Below, piece by piece: positions 1 through 5,846 of a stretch of DNA of 7,643 bases. A program made the position numbers and the translations under genes. The DNA is taken from the NCBI GenBank assembly GCA_002404155.1, contig DHJC01000078.1, forward strand, positions 5,660-13,302, given 5' to 3'. Every line of letters starts with the position of its first letter. Within the stretch, counting starts at the first letter, position 1. This DNA comes from Chloroflexi bacterium UBA4730. Lineage in GTDB: Bacteria > Chloroflexota > Limnocylindria > P2-11E. The notes under the pieces are model-generated. The model did no database searches. It had not been told where the DNA came from and was given only the letters and a program-made list of their open reading frames with translations.

Positions 1-200
1 CACGCGGTGAGGTGCGCGATCACGTCCTTCACCGTCCACCGGATCGGCGCGCGCTCATCGAACACGTGCCGCCCGAAGTCGGTCGGCCGAAGGCGCCGCA
101 CGATGGCGTCGAGGGCCTGGTATTCGGCCTCCGCGCGCTTGAGCACGCTCGCGCGCGTGTGCTTGACGCGTCTGCCGACGTTTACGCGCGTCCGCTTCAC
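1..200 (-). CDS. DinB / maleylpyruvate isomerase N-terminal-like protein (3' end outside window)
   Basis: The minus strand reads from a GTG at 200-198 to the left edge with no stop, giving 66 codons. The start is the first one after an in-frame TAG; an internal GTG at codon 19 (146) is an alternative, and no clear ribosome binding site precedes either. After a basic leader the product has the pattern RAEAEYQALDAIVRRL, then WTVKDVIAHLTAW at codons 55-67. That helix, with its tryptophan and histidine, is typical of the first helices of the DinB/MDMPI-N four-helix bundle, whose members often bind a metal through histidines and act as thiol-dependent transferases or isomerases. Only the first third of a usual 150-200 residue protein is visible, so substrate and exact subfamily cannot be assigned. 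It is not obviously linked to the mercury genes. Confidence 0.6.
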   Translation of the reverse strand, partial: MKRTRVNVGRRVKHTRASVLKRAEAEYQALDAIVRRLRPTDFGRHVFDERAPIRWTVKDVIAHLTA

Positions 201-283
201 ACGTCTGTTCTACAACGGAAAGCTGCCGTGGGCACCGGCGGGAGCGTCCCGCGCCTGCCGCTGTTGCGCGCTGGACCACAGCG

Positions 284-412
284 TCAGCCCGCCAGCCGGA
301 GCCACCCGTGCTCGTCCTGAAGGAGCCGAGCTGTTACCACTTCCGCGTGCTTGACCCCCCACGTGTTCGCGATCCTCTCCGCGACCAGCGACGCGGTAAC
401 AATCGGCCACTG
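284..412 (-). pseudogene. Unidentified 3' coding remnant, 42 residues
   Basis: One minus-strand frame, closed upstream by TAA (415-413) and ending at TGA (286-284), reads like genuine protein: it contains AERIANTWGVKHAEVV and ends LLQDEHGWLRLAG. No ATG, GTG or TTG lies near the beginning; the first is a GTG at codon 25. It is therefore best read as the tail of a gene whose 5' part has been lost. It lies 83 nt upstream of the DinB-like gene on the same strand. I do not recognise the family. Support is limited to the natural look of the amino acid sequence. Confidence 0.3.
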
Positions 413-655
413 TTATCACATTTGAGCGTGGCTGCGCGGTAGAGGCGTGGCAGTCCGTAGAGTTCTCTTGATGGCCCCGAATTGTGAAGTTAGACGAGAC
501 GCTGGACGTTGGATCGCACCGGTCGCGGAGTGCGTGCCGTAACTGGGCTGAACGCTTTCATCAGATGACTCGGGATCAGGCAACCGTCCAAAACCTGGGT
601 CTGACGAGACAGAGGTCGACAACACCTGTGCCCACATCCGACTCCGCCGAGAGTC
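413..655. other. Intergenic stretch, no supported gene
   Basis: The frames here give only low-complexity or arginine/serine-rich translations. Base composition looks less GC-rich than the neighbouring genes. I see no RNA gene, and no convincing promoter for the pseudogene that follows. Confidence 0.4.
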
Positions 656-924
656 GTGTCCGACGTGGAGAAGCAAGCGAAGATTCTCAATGCGCTGCAG
701 AGAGCACGGAGATCGGCGTTTCCGTGATCGACCCCGACCTGATCCGCGAGGTGAGCTTCACCCCGGAGGAGGCCGAGGTCAAGATGGTCCTGACCACGCC
801 GTTCTGCCCGTACGGGCCGATGCTCACCAATCAGATCCGGTCGGTGTCGGAGCAGGCAGCCGAGATGCCGGTGAAGGTCACGGTGCTGCCCGATAAGTGG
901 GAAGCACCGCCCGGGCTGCGCTAA
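656..924 (+). pseudogene. sufT: SufT-like DUF59/MIP18 iron-sulfur assembly factor, frameshifted
   Basis: Two halves of one gene lie in different frames. From the GTG at 656 the reading is VSDVEKQAKILNALQR, a typical start for this family; that frame runs into TGA at 725-727. From 709, in another frame, the protein continues EIGVSVIDPDLIREV, then the conserved TTPFCPYGPML block with the family's single key cysteine, and ends KWEAPPGLR at TAA 922-924. The residues normally between the halves, a stretch ending in Asp-Pro before EIG, are missing. This points to a small deletion, not a multiple of three, near 703-709. The family (MIP18/PaaD/SufT) helps mature Fe-S proteins and is often encoded beside suf genes. 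With an iron-sulfur carrier gene downstream and a sufB fragment at 7154-7276, this looks like decayed Suf-locus DNA. A sequencing or assembly error could give the same picture. Confidence 0.75.
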
Positions 925-1127
925 GCCGCTAGCGGGAACCGCGCGCCGGGCACTCGTCGCGGACGCTCGTCGCATGCTCGAGGGTCTTTTCTTCGACGAA
1001 CGTCGGCCTCCCTGAGCGAGCCGCGAGTAGGGGAGCCACAGCGCCGCCGCCGGTCACCCTGTATAACGCGTAACTCCTCACGTGGCTGTGGTCGACCCGT
1101 CGCCTATCATTCTGGTCGGAACCCTCT

Positions 1128-1132
1128 GGAGG
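1128..1132 (+). promoter_or_regulatory. Ribosome binding site deciding the TTG start of the Fe-S carrier
   Basis: GGAGG at 1128-1132 is a strong Shine-Dalgarno sequence. It is 8 nt from the TTG at 1141, but overlaps the in-frame GTG at 1132, which therefore cannot use it. TATCAT at 1105-1110 is a possible -10 element; no good -35 match is evident. Confidence 0.6.
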
Positions 1133-1140
1133 TGACCGTC

Positions 1141-1542
1141 TTGGCGATCGAGCAGCAGGAGAGCACCCAGACCGAGACCTCGGTCGTCACGATGACGGCG
1201 CGCGCGGCCGACAAGCTGAAGGAGATCGTCGCGAAGCAGGATCGCACCGACCTGGCGCTTCGCGTCTACGTCACACCGGGCGGGTGCTCGGGCTTCTCGT
1301 ACGGCATGACCTTCGCCGAGGGGACCGAAGAAGGCGACGCGCTCGTGGAGCAGGAAGGCGTTCGCGTGGTCATCGACCCGATGAGCGCGATGTACCTCAA
1401 GGGCGCGGAGATTGACTTCGTCGACGCGTTGATGGGCGGCGGCTTCGCGCTGCGCAACCCGAACGCGGTCTCAAGCTGCGGCTGCGGCCAGTCCTTCAAG
1501 ACCGCGGACGATCACGGCAGCGCGAAGGCCTGCTCGCACTAG
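1141..1542 (+). CDS. A-type iron-sulfur cluster carrier (IscA/SufA/ErpA family)
   Basis: The product is 133 residues, starting at TTG 1141 because of the well-placed GGAGG. A-type carriers bind [2Fe-2S] or [4Fe-4S] clusters, or iron, and pass clusters from the assembly scaffold to apoproteins in the cytoplasm. The three ligand cysteines are present at 49 (PGGCSGFSYG), 113 and 115 (SSCGCGQSF), giving the C-x63-C-x-C spacing of the family. The region IDPMSAMYLKGAEIDFVDALMGGGF is also characteristic. An acidic/polar N-terminal extension of about 18 residues precedes the domain, and the C-terminus has one extra Cys (KACSH). The gene is intact, unlike the sufT-like pseudogene about 200 nt upstream, and it may still work with chromosomal Suf machinery. 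IscA, SufA and ErpA cannot be told apart here. Confidence 0.92.
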   Translation: MAIEQQESTQTETSVVTMTARAADKLKEIVAKQDRTDLALRVYVTPGGCSGFSYGMTFAEGTEEGDALVEQEGVRVVIDPMSAMYLKGAEIDFVDALMGGGFALRNPNAVSSCGCGQSFKTADDHGSAKACSH

Positions 1543-1588
1543 CGGCTGACAGAGGACGAGGGCGCTCCTACAAGCCGTTGATGAGCTG

Positions 1589-1891
1589 GTGCAGTTAGCC
1601 CGCGACCTTAATCGGCAACGCTCGCCTGACCACCGGGAGCGTATTAGTAAGGCAGTAGCTTCAGTAACAGAACACTTCCGTGACGGTCGCGACGGAGAAC
1701 TCCCTGCAATCCAGGCTTCGCCGTTACTAGCGCAGGTAATTGCCTTGGCGGGGGCTAGTGACGCGTCGCCTGACGGCTACGCCCGGGCCATTGATGCGCT
1801 GGCCGCCGTCCTCGAGGACACCCGTAGCGCCGCGCAACGGATCCGCACAGATTCTCCAAGAAGCGCTGAAACGCTCGACTCGGGCGGCTAG
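1589..1891 (+). CDS. Hypothetical protein or 3' gene fragment ending inside the inverted repeat
   Basis: The frame is open from 1550, just after the Fe-S carrier stop, to TAG 1889-1891. The only good start is a GTG at 1589, giving 100 residues, and no ribosome binding site precedes it. The translation looks natural: helical and charged, with ERISKAVASVTEHFRDG and YARAIDALAAVLEDTRSAAQR. Codon use is less GC-biased than the flanking genes (for example CTT, GTA and TTA appear), which suggests a different origin. The last residues (IRT...ETLDSGG) come from the inverted-repeat sequence, and the same ending occurs on a minus-strand ORF at the other copy. I do not recognise a family. It may be the truncated remainder of a larger gene rather than a functional one. 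Confidence 0.4.
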   Translation: MQLARDLNRQRSPDHRERISKAVASVTEHFRDGRDGELPAIQASPLLAQVIALAGASDASPDGYARAIDALAAVLEDTRSAAQRIRTDSPRSAETLDSGG

Positions 1892-1958
1892 CCCAGAAGA
1901 GCGGCGCCCAAATTCGGGGCCGTACGGCGTGGTCGCGGGAGAGAAGAAGGCGTGTCCG
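1871..1958 (+). repeat. Inverted repeat, left copy (IR-L)
   Basis: These 88 bp match the reverse complement of 7333-7420 with mismatches only at 1879, 1910 and 1915. A further 10-bp match (1841-1850 with 7423-7432) lies outside the core, separated by 20 nt here and 2 nt in the other copy. Homology stops on the inner side after 1958. The pair brackets the whole resistance cassette. Confidence 0.95.
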
Positions 1959-1993
1959 CGACATTCGCGTCAGAGAAGCGGCCAGGAAATTGA

Positions 1994-2017
1994 CGAGGCG
2001 GGCAGCAGGCCGCCTCG
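1994..2017 (-). terminator. GC-rich hairpin after the mer operon
   Basis: An 8-bp perfect stem (CGAGGCGG at 1994-2001 pairing with CCGCCTCG at 2010-2017) with an 8-nt loop begins 3 nt beyond the MerR-like stop codon. Read on the minus strand, only a short T-containing stretch (TCAATTTCC) follows. It is plausible as a terminator of the minus-strand operon, but not a textbook one. Confidence 0.5.
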
Positions 2018-2019
2018 CG

Positions 2020-2244
2020 TCAGACGACTCCGTCGGCGATGTCTCGAATCGGAGTTCCGAGCCCGGCCTCCTTGAAGTCGTGGATGCACTGCACGCAGTC
2101 GATCACGTCGTCGGTGAAGAGCCGGTAGTTCCCCTCGCTCCGACCTTCCGCGCGCAGGATGCCCAGCCGATCGTAGAAACGCAGCGTTCTGATCGACGCG
2201 CCCGTGCGCCGCGCGACCTCGCCGAGAGTCATGCCGTTCTTCAT
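2020..2244 (-). CDS. Short MerR-family DNA-binding protein (HTH domain only)
   Basis: The product is 74 residues from ATG 2244-2242. MerR-family proteins bind promoters through an N-terminal winged helix-turn-helix and sense effectors through a C-terminal part after a long dimerisation helix. Here the DNA-binding part is clear: MTLGEVARRTGASIRTLRFYDRLGIL (about 5-30), then a wing with NYRLFTDDVIDCVQCIHDFKEAGL. The protein stops at about the point where the dimerisation helix would begin, so the usual 130-140 residue length and the C-terminal metal-binding cysteines are absent. No continuation is evident in other frames. It starts 4 nt after the merA stop, with GGAG of the merA 3' end as its ribosome binding site, so it is the last gene of the operon. 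It may be a degenerate regulator, a DNA-binding competitor or a functional mini-regulator. Confidence 0.75.
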   Translation of the reverse strand: MKNGMTLGEVARRTGASIRTLRFYDRLGILRAEGRSEGNYRLFTDDVIDCVQCIHDFKEAGLGTPIRDIADGVV

Positions 2245-2248
2245 CGTC

Positions 2249-3682
2249 TCACTCCGCGCAGCAACTCATCTTCTCGACATCCTTGAAGAATGAAAGGGCC
2301 ACGATCTTCAGCGCCTCCGCCATCGTCGGATAGACGTGGATCATGTCGATGAAGTCATGGACCGTCGCCCCGAAGCGCATGCCCATGGCGGCCTCGTGGA
2401 TCACCTCGCCGGCGTCACGCCCGACCATCGACACGCCGAGGACCTTGCCGGAGTCACGTTCGAGCACCATCTTGATGATCCCGCGCTCGTCGCGGATCGC
2501 GCCCGCGCGCGGCACGTAGTGCATCGGGATGGTGTTGCACGTGCAGGCGAAGCCGCGCGCGTTCGCCTCCGCGTCGGTGAGACCGACGACCGCCACCTGC
2601 GGGTCGGTGAAGATCGTGCGGGCAATCACAGCGTGGTCGACCTTCCGCCCTTCGTTCGCGAGCGCGTTACTCGCGGCGATGTTGCCGTCGTGCGCTCCAA
2701 CTGGGGTGGCCATTTGGCCTGCGGTGTTCGTCCCGATGACGTCGCCGGCGGCCCAGATGTTCGAAACGCTCGTGCGCAGGTGCTCATCGACCATGACGAA
2801 GCCGCGCTCGTCAAGCGCGACGCCAGCTGTGTCGAGGCCGATGCTGTCGGTGTTCGGCGTGCGGCCTGTTGCGACGAGCAGCCGCTCGGCACGCGCGACG
2901 CCGTCGCGGTCATCGGTGTCCGTGACGACCGCGACGCCTCCGTCCTTGCGACGGACCCCCTTGACCCGCACGTTCGAGCGGATATCCACCCCTTCCGCCG
3001 TGAGGACGTCACGGACCGCGATCGAGACCTCGGGCTCGTAGTTCTTGAGGATCCGCTCGGAGCGCTCCAGCAGCGTGACCTGCGTACCGAGTCGCTGGAA
3101 GAGCTGCGCGAGCTCGAGCGCGATATACCCGCCGCCGACGATGACAAGGGAACGCGGCTGCTCCCAGAGCTCCATAGGCTCGCCTGAGGTGAGGAGCTCA
3201 CTGGTCAGGTAGGGAACATCGGCGAGACCCAGGATCTCGGGGGTCGTCGGCCTCGAGCCGGTCGCGACGAGCACCTGCTGACCGACGAGCCGCGTCCCGT
3301 TCGCTTGGACGGTGTGCGGGTCCACCAGGGCAGCATGACCCTCGACGATCTTGATCTTGTCGCTATCGCTGAGGATCGCCTCGTATTTCCGACCGCGGTA
3401 GTCGTGAATGACCTCGTCCTTGCCGCGGATGAGCTCCTTGAAGTCGAGATCGAGCTTCTTGCCGCCCAGGCCAGGGAAGCGCGGGTGCTGCGCCTCCCAG
3501 TAGATGCGAGCGGCTTCGATGAGGTTCTTCGACGGCAGAGAGCCCCGGTTCACGCACGTCCCGCCGACCGTTCGCGACTCGGTCATCACCGCGGTCTTCC
3601 CGAGCTCCGCGGCCTTAAGCGCCGCGGCAAACGCGGTCGAGCCGGAGCCCAGGATCACCAGATCGAACTGCTGCTCAGTCAC
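2249..3682 (-). CDS. merA: Mercuric reductase (MerA), with Cys-to-Ser change in the active site
   Basis: The product is 477 residues from GTG 3682-3680, chosen because GGAGG lies 8 nt upstream and the start overlaps the previous stop. MerA is a cytoplasmic FAD/NADPH flavoenzyme that reduces Hg(II) to volatile Hg(0). Visible parts are the FAD-binding GSGSTA (12-17), NADPH-binding VIVGGGYIALELA, a second FAD motif NIWAAGDVIG, and the C-terminal dimerisation domain with YPTMAEALK. The vicinal cysteines near the end (SCCAE, 474-475) that hand Hg(II) to the active site are also present. There is no N-terminal HMA/NmerA domain. The redox-active region reads GGTCVNRGSLPSK: Cys43 is present, but the position of its partner is Ser48 (TCT at 3541-3539, one base from TGT). 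That partner normally forms the disulfide and the charge-transfer thiolate with FAD, so standard activity is questionable. A related flavoprotein is possible, but the SCC tail favours MerA. Confidence 0.9.
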   Translation of the reverse strand: MTEQQFDLVILGSGSTAFAAALKAAELGKTAVMTESRTVGGTCVNRGSLPSKNLIEAARIYWEAQHPRFPGLGGKKLDLDFKELIRGKDEVIHDYRGRKYEAILSDSDKIKIVEGHAALVDPHTVQANGTRLVGQQVLVATGSRPTTPEILGLADVPYLTSELLTSGEPMELWEQPRSLVIVGGGYIALELAQLFQRLGTQVTLLERSERILKNYEPEVSIAVRDVLTAEGVDIRSNVRVKGVRRKDGGVAVVTDTDDRDGVARAERLLVATGRTPNTDSIGLDTAGVALDERGFVMVDEHLRTSVSNIWAAGDVIGTNTAGQMATPVGAHDGNIAASNALANEGRKVDHAVIARTIFTDPQVAVVGLTDAEANARGFACTCNTIPMHYVPRAGAIRDERGIIKMVLERDSGKVLGVSMVGRDAGEVIHEAAMGMRFGATVHDFIDMIHVYPTMAEALKIVALSFFKDVEKMSCCAE

Positions 3683-3945
3683 GGCGTAGACCTCCGCAAA
3701 TCTTCTCGCTCGCACGAGGCCGCTGCCTCGTGCCGGAGCCACCACCATCCGGCCCCCGCGATGCCCGCAGCGACGAATGCGACACCAGCCGCCGACCAGC
3801 CGGCAGCCGCGAACGCGGCGCCACGAACGGTCGTCGCTGCTGCCGCGATCAGCAGCGGTCCGGCGCAGCAGACCGCAACGGCGAGCGCGCCAAGCAGCAG
3901 CGCCGTCGTACCGCCAAGACCTTCATTCGAACGGTGCGTGTTCAC
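3679..3945 (-). CDS. Small MerT/MerF-like mercury transport membrane protein
   Basis: The product is 88 residues from GTG 3945-3943, chosen because AGAGGA (3956-3951) lies 5 nt upstream. The longer ATG reading from 3972 would lack that site and sit next to the operator. Two hydrophobic helices are evident: about 14-40 (TALLLGALAVAVCCAGPLLI) and about 44-70, ending GWWWLRHE. The vicinal pair Cys26-Cys27 followed by A-G-P lies in the first helix. This arrangement is a hallmark of the MerT/MerF/MerC uptake proteins, which move Hg(II) across the membrane to cytoplasmic MerA. The usual second cysteine pair in the cytoplasmic loop is absent; only one cysteine occurs later (SCERED). The stop overlaps the merA start (GTGA), so the two are probably translationally coupled. 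Position and motif support the role; overall similarity to named families is low by eye. Confidence 0.65.
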   Translation of the reverse strand: MNTHRSNEGLGGTTALLLGALAVAVCCAGPLLIAAAATTVRGAAFAAAGWSAAGVAFVAAGIAGAGWWWLRHEAAASCEREDLRRSTP

Positions 3946-3972
3946 GGGTGTCCTCTTCGGTTGGTATCGCAT

Positions 3973-4006
3973 TGATATTTCTCGATATATCCACTACCGT
4001 AACACT
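3973..4006 (+). promoter_or_regulatory. Divergent promoter region with ArsR-type operator
   Basis: An imperfect palindrome at 3974-3991 (GATAT and TC paired with GA and ATATC) resembles the AT-rich operators of ArsR/SmtB repressors. It overlaps a possible plus-strand -35, TTGATA (3973-3978); TACCGT (3995-4000) is a candidate -10 after 16 nt. That would put the transcript start at about the ATG at 4007, so the arsR-like mRNA may be leaderless, and no ribosome binding site is visible. The minus-strand operon starts 28 nt from the palindrome, so one bound repressor could block both directions. Confidence 0.55.
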
Positions 4007-4375
4007 ATGCCGAACACCAAGACCGCGGCGCGCAGGCGACCGGCGCCGGACTCTGGGGACCCCGAGGTCGTCGCTCGGTTCTTCCATGGACTGGCCGACC
4101 CGACCCGCGTGGAGATCCTCCAGTTCTTGCTCGACGGTCCCAAGACCGCGGGTGAGATCGTGCGCCACGTGGGCCGGTATCAGGCGAGCGTCTCGTCGCA
4201 CCTCACCTGCCTGCGCTTCTGCGGCTTCGTCGAGGCGAGGCGCGAGGGTCGTAACGTCCGCTACGAGCTGATCGACTCGCGCGTTCGGCGCCTCCTACAG
4301 ATGGGCGAGCGTTACCTGGAGGTGAACGCCGATCGGATCATGGCCTGCCGGGTGATCGCGCCTTCCGAGGCTTAA
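4007..4375 (+). CDS. ArsR/SmtB-family metal-responsive repressor with CmtR-like cysteines
   Basis: The product is 122 residues from ATG 4007. ArsR-family proteins are homodimeric winged-helix repressors that leave DNA when they bind metal. The core is clear: FFHGLADPTRVEILQFLLDG (about 25-44), the recognition region YQASVSSHLTCLRFCGFVE (58-76) and the wing REGRNVRYEL (79-88). Cysteines occur at 68 and 72 (C-L-R-F-C in the recognition helix) and at 114 near the C-terminus (MACRV). This resembles mycobacterial CmtR, where a C-x3-C pair plus a C-terminal cysteine from the other subunit binds Cd/Pb. It also suits Hg(II), and actinobacterial mer operons are known to use ArsR-type repressors. The gene is divergent from the mer arm across a palindromic site and upstream of an MFS gene, so it probably controls both. 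The natural inducer cannot be fixed from sequence. Confidence 0.88.
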   Translation: MPNTKTAARRRPAPDSGDPEVVARFFHGLADPTRVEILQFLLDGPKTAGEIVRHVGRYQASVSSHLTCLRFCGFVEARREGRNVRYELIDSRVRRLLQMGERYLEVNADRIMACRVIAPSEA

Positions 4376-4426
4376 CGGACCGGTCCTAACCGAGCGTCGT
4401 CCGACGAACCGGGCAGACTGATAGAG

Positions 4427-5680
4427 ATGCTCGCGCCTCGCCTCACAGCCGCGGCCACGTCGTACGGCGAGGTCATCCGGAGCCCGCGCTACTTCCCCCT
4501 CTGGCTCGGGCAGCTCGTCTCGAACTTCGGCGACACGCTGCACTACATCGCGCTCGTGGTCCTCGTCTTTCAGCTCTCGGGCCAGGGCCTCGCCGTCGCC
4601 GGACTCGTCGTCGCGGAGGTGATCCCTGTGCTCCTCCTCGGCCCGATCGCGGGCGTGATCATCGACCGCTTCAGCCGCAAGGCCGTGCTGATCGGCGCGG
4701 ACCTCTTCCGCGCGGCGCTGGTGCTGTCGCTGCTCTGGCCACAGGGCGTCTGGCACGCGTACGTCGTCGCCGCCGGCCTGGCGGCTGGCGGGACGTTCTT
4801 CGGTCCCACGGTCAACGCGGTCATCCCGGTCCTGACGACGCCCGAGCAGCGACTGGCGGCGAACTCGGTCTCGTGGTCGACCGGACGGCTCGTCCAGATC
4901 CTTGCCGCATCGATCGCGGGCGGGATCATCGCCCTCGTCGGGGTCAGCGCGGCCTTCGCGGTCAACGCCGCGAGCTTCCTCGTGTCCGCCGGGCTCATCG
5001 CCGCGCTCGCGATCCCGCCGCACGCTGGACAGCTCGGCGGTGGGACCAAAGGCGGACTCGGCGCGTACTTCGCCGACGCGCGGGCGGGACTCGAATACGC
5101 CCGCCGCGATCCGCTCCTGTCGCGACTGCTCATCGTCCAATCGCTCGCCTCGTTCGCCGTCGGCGGGACCGGAGCGATGCTCGTCGTCCTCTCGGAACGC
5201 CACCTCCACCAACCGCCGGAGGGCTTCGCGTGGCTCATCGGTGCGATCGGGGTCGGCGCCCTCGTCGGCCCGCTCATCCCGAACACGTTCGCCGGGGACT
5301 ACCGCAACGCGCGCTGGCTGTTCGTGCCCTACGTCATCCGCGGGATCGGCGACGTGCTCATCGCGGTGTTCACGCCGCTCCCGATCGCTCTCCTGATCCT
5401 CTTCGTGTACGGGCTCAACACGTCGACCGGGATGGTCGTGTTCAACTCGACGATCCAGGGCGCGATCCCGGACGCGGTCCGCGGCCGGGCGTTCACACTG
5501 CTCGACGTCTCGTGGAGCGCGATGCGCCTCGTCTCACTCGGCCTCGCGGCGCTCATCGTCGATCGCGTCGGGATCGAGCCGCTGTACTGGCTCGGCGGCA
5601 GCCTCCTGGCGGTGGCCGGCGTCCTCGGTCTCGCGCTCCTCGGTGGCGAGCGGCTCCGCGCAGTCGAAAGAGCCAGCTGA
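4427..5680 (+). CDS. MFS efflux transporter (MFS_3 / EntS-like)
   Basis: The product is 417 residues, about the normal length for a 12-helix major facilitator. The N-terminus (RSPRYFPLWLGQLVSNFGDTL) is typical of the EntS/macrolide-exporter-like group. The loop between helices 2 and 3 has the motif A-like GPIAGVIIDRFSRKAVL (about 77-93). Further hydrophobic helices fill both halves, separated by a central hydrophilic loop (about 200-225, with GGGTKGGLGAYFADARAGLEYARRD). It starts at ATG 4427, 51 nt after the ArsR-family gene on the same strand, with only a weak AGAG upstream, and is probably co-transcribed with that gene. Members export diverse small molecules by proton antiport. Being tied to a metal-sensing repressor suggests export of a metal or metal complex, but that is inference and no metal-binding motif is visible. 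Confidence 0.88.
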   Translation: MLAPRLTAAATSYGEVIRSPRYFPLWLGQLVSNFGDTLHYIALVVLVFQLSGQGLAVAGLVVAEVIPVLLLGPIAGVIIDRFSRKAVLIGADLFRAALVLSLLWPQGVWHAYVVAAGLAAGGTFFGPTVNAVIPVLTTPEQRLAANSVSWSTGRLVQILAASIAGGIIALVGVSAAFAVNAASFLVSAGLIAALAIPPHAGQLGGGTKGGLGAYFADARAGLEYARRDPLLSRLLIVQSLASFAVGGTGAMLVVLSERHLHQPPEGFAWLIGAIGVGALVGPLIPNTFAGDYRNARWLFVPYVIRGIGDVLIAVFTPLPIALLILFVYGLNTSTGMVVFNSTIQGAIPDAVRGRAFTLLDVSWSAMRLVSLGLAALIVDRVGIEPLYWLGGSLLAVAGVLGLALLGGERLRAVERAS

Positions 5681-5704
5681 CTCAGCGACCCCGGGGCGAA
5701 TTGG

Positions 5705-5842
5705 TCAGGCTGAGGCGCGTCGGGTCGAGGCGAGCTTCCGCACGTCGTCGCGGAGACCGTCGCGGACACCGCGGAATGCTCGCAAGCGCTCTTCGAGCCG
5801 TGCACGGCGGGGCCACGCCGGTCGGGCCCCGCAGTCCCCACT
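5705..5842 (-). pseudogene. 3' remnant resembling a low-molecular-weight phosphatase-type arsenate reductase
   Basis: A 45-codon minus-strand frame ends at TGA 5707-5705 and is closed upstream by TGA. Its residues 14-38 (ARLEERLRAFRGVRDGLRD, then DVRKLA) resemble the last helix of LMW protein tyrosine phosphatase/ArsC proteins, where an AFRRVRDEI...RV..L pattern is common. The catalytic CxxxxxR loop and the rest of the enzyme are absent, so this would be a dead 3' end. It converges on the MFS gene. Natural-looking coding stops at about 5840, where plus-strand coding of a different gene begins, suggesting a junction there. The assignment rests on a short helix and is tentative. Confidence 0.33.
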
Positions 5843-5846
5843 TCAG

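Noticed and set aside
925..1014. Reading frame after the sufT-like stop ending in ARRMLEGLFFDERRPP
   Set aside because: Only about 30 residues without a start codon and ribosome binding site; could be chance, although a gene remnant is possible.
2336..3187. Plus-strand frame of 283 codons opposite merA
   Set aside because: Antisense shadow of merA; rich in Asp, Arg, His and Val with no motifs.
3970..3972. ATG start for the MerT/MerF-like protein
   Set aside because: It has no ribosome binding site and would put the operator against the start codon; the GTG at 3945 with AGAGGA upstream is better supported.
4295..5212. A 305-codon minus-strand frame opposite the MFS gene
   Set aside because: It is a charged, low-complexity shadow of the GC-rich codon pattern of the transporter.
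5681..5714. Possible terminator after the MFS gene (CTCAGC pairing with GCTGAG)
   Set aside because: A 6-bp stem with a 22-nt loop and no T-run is too weak to support.
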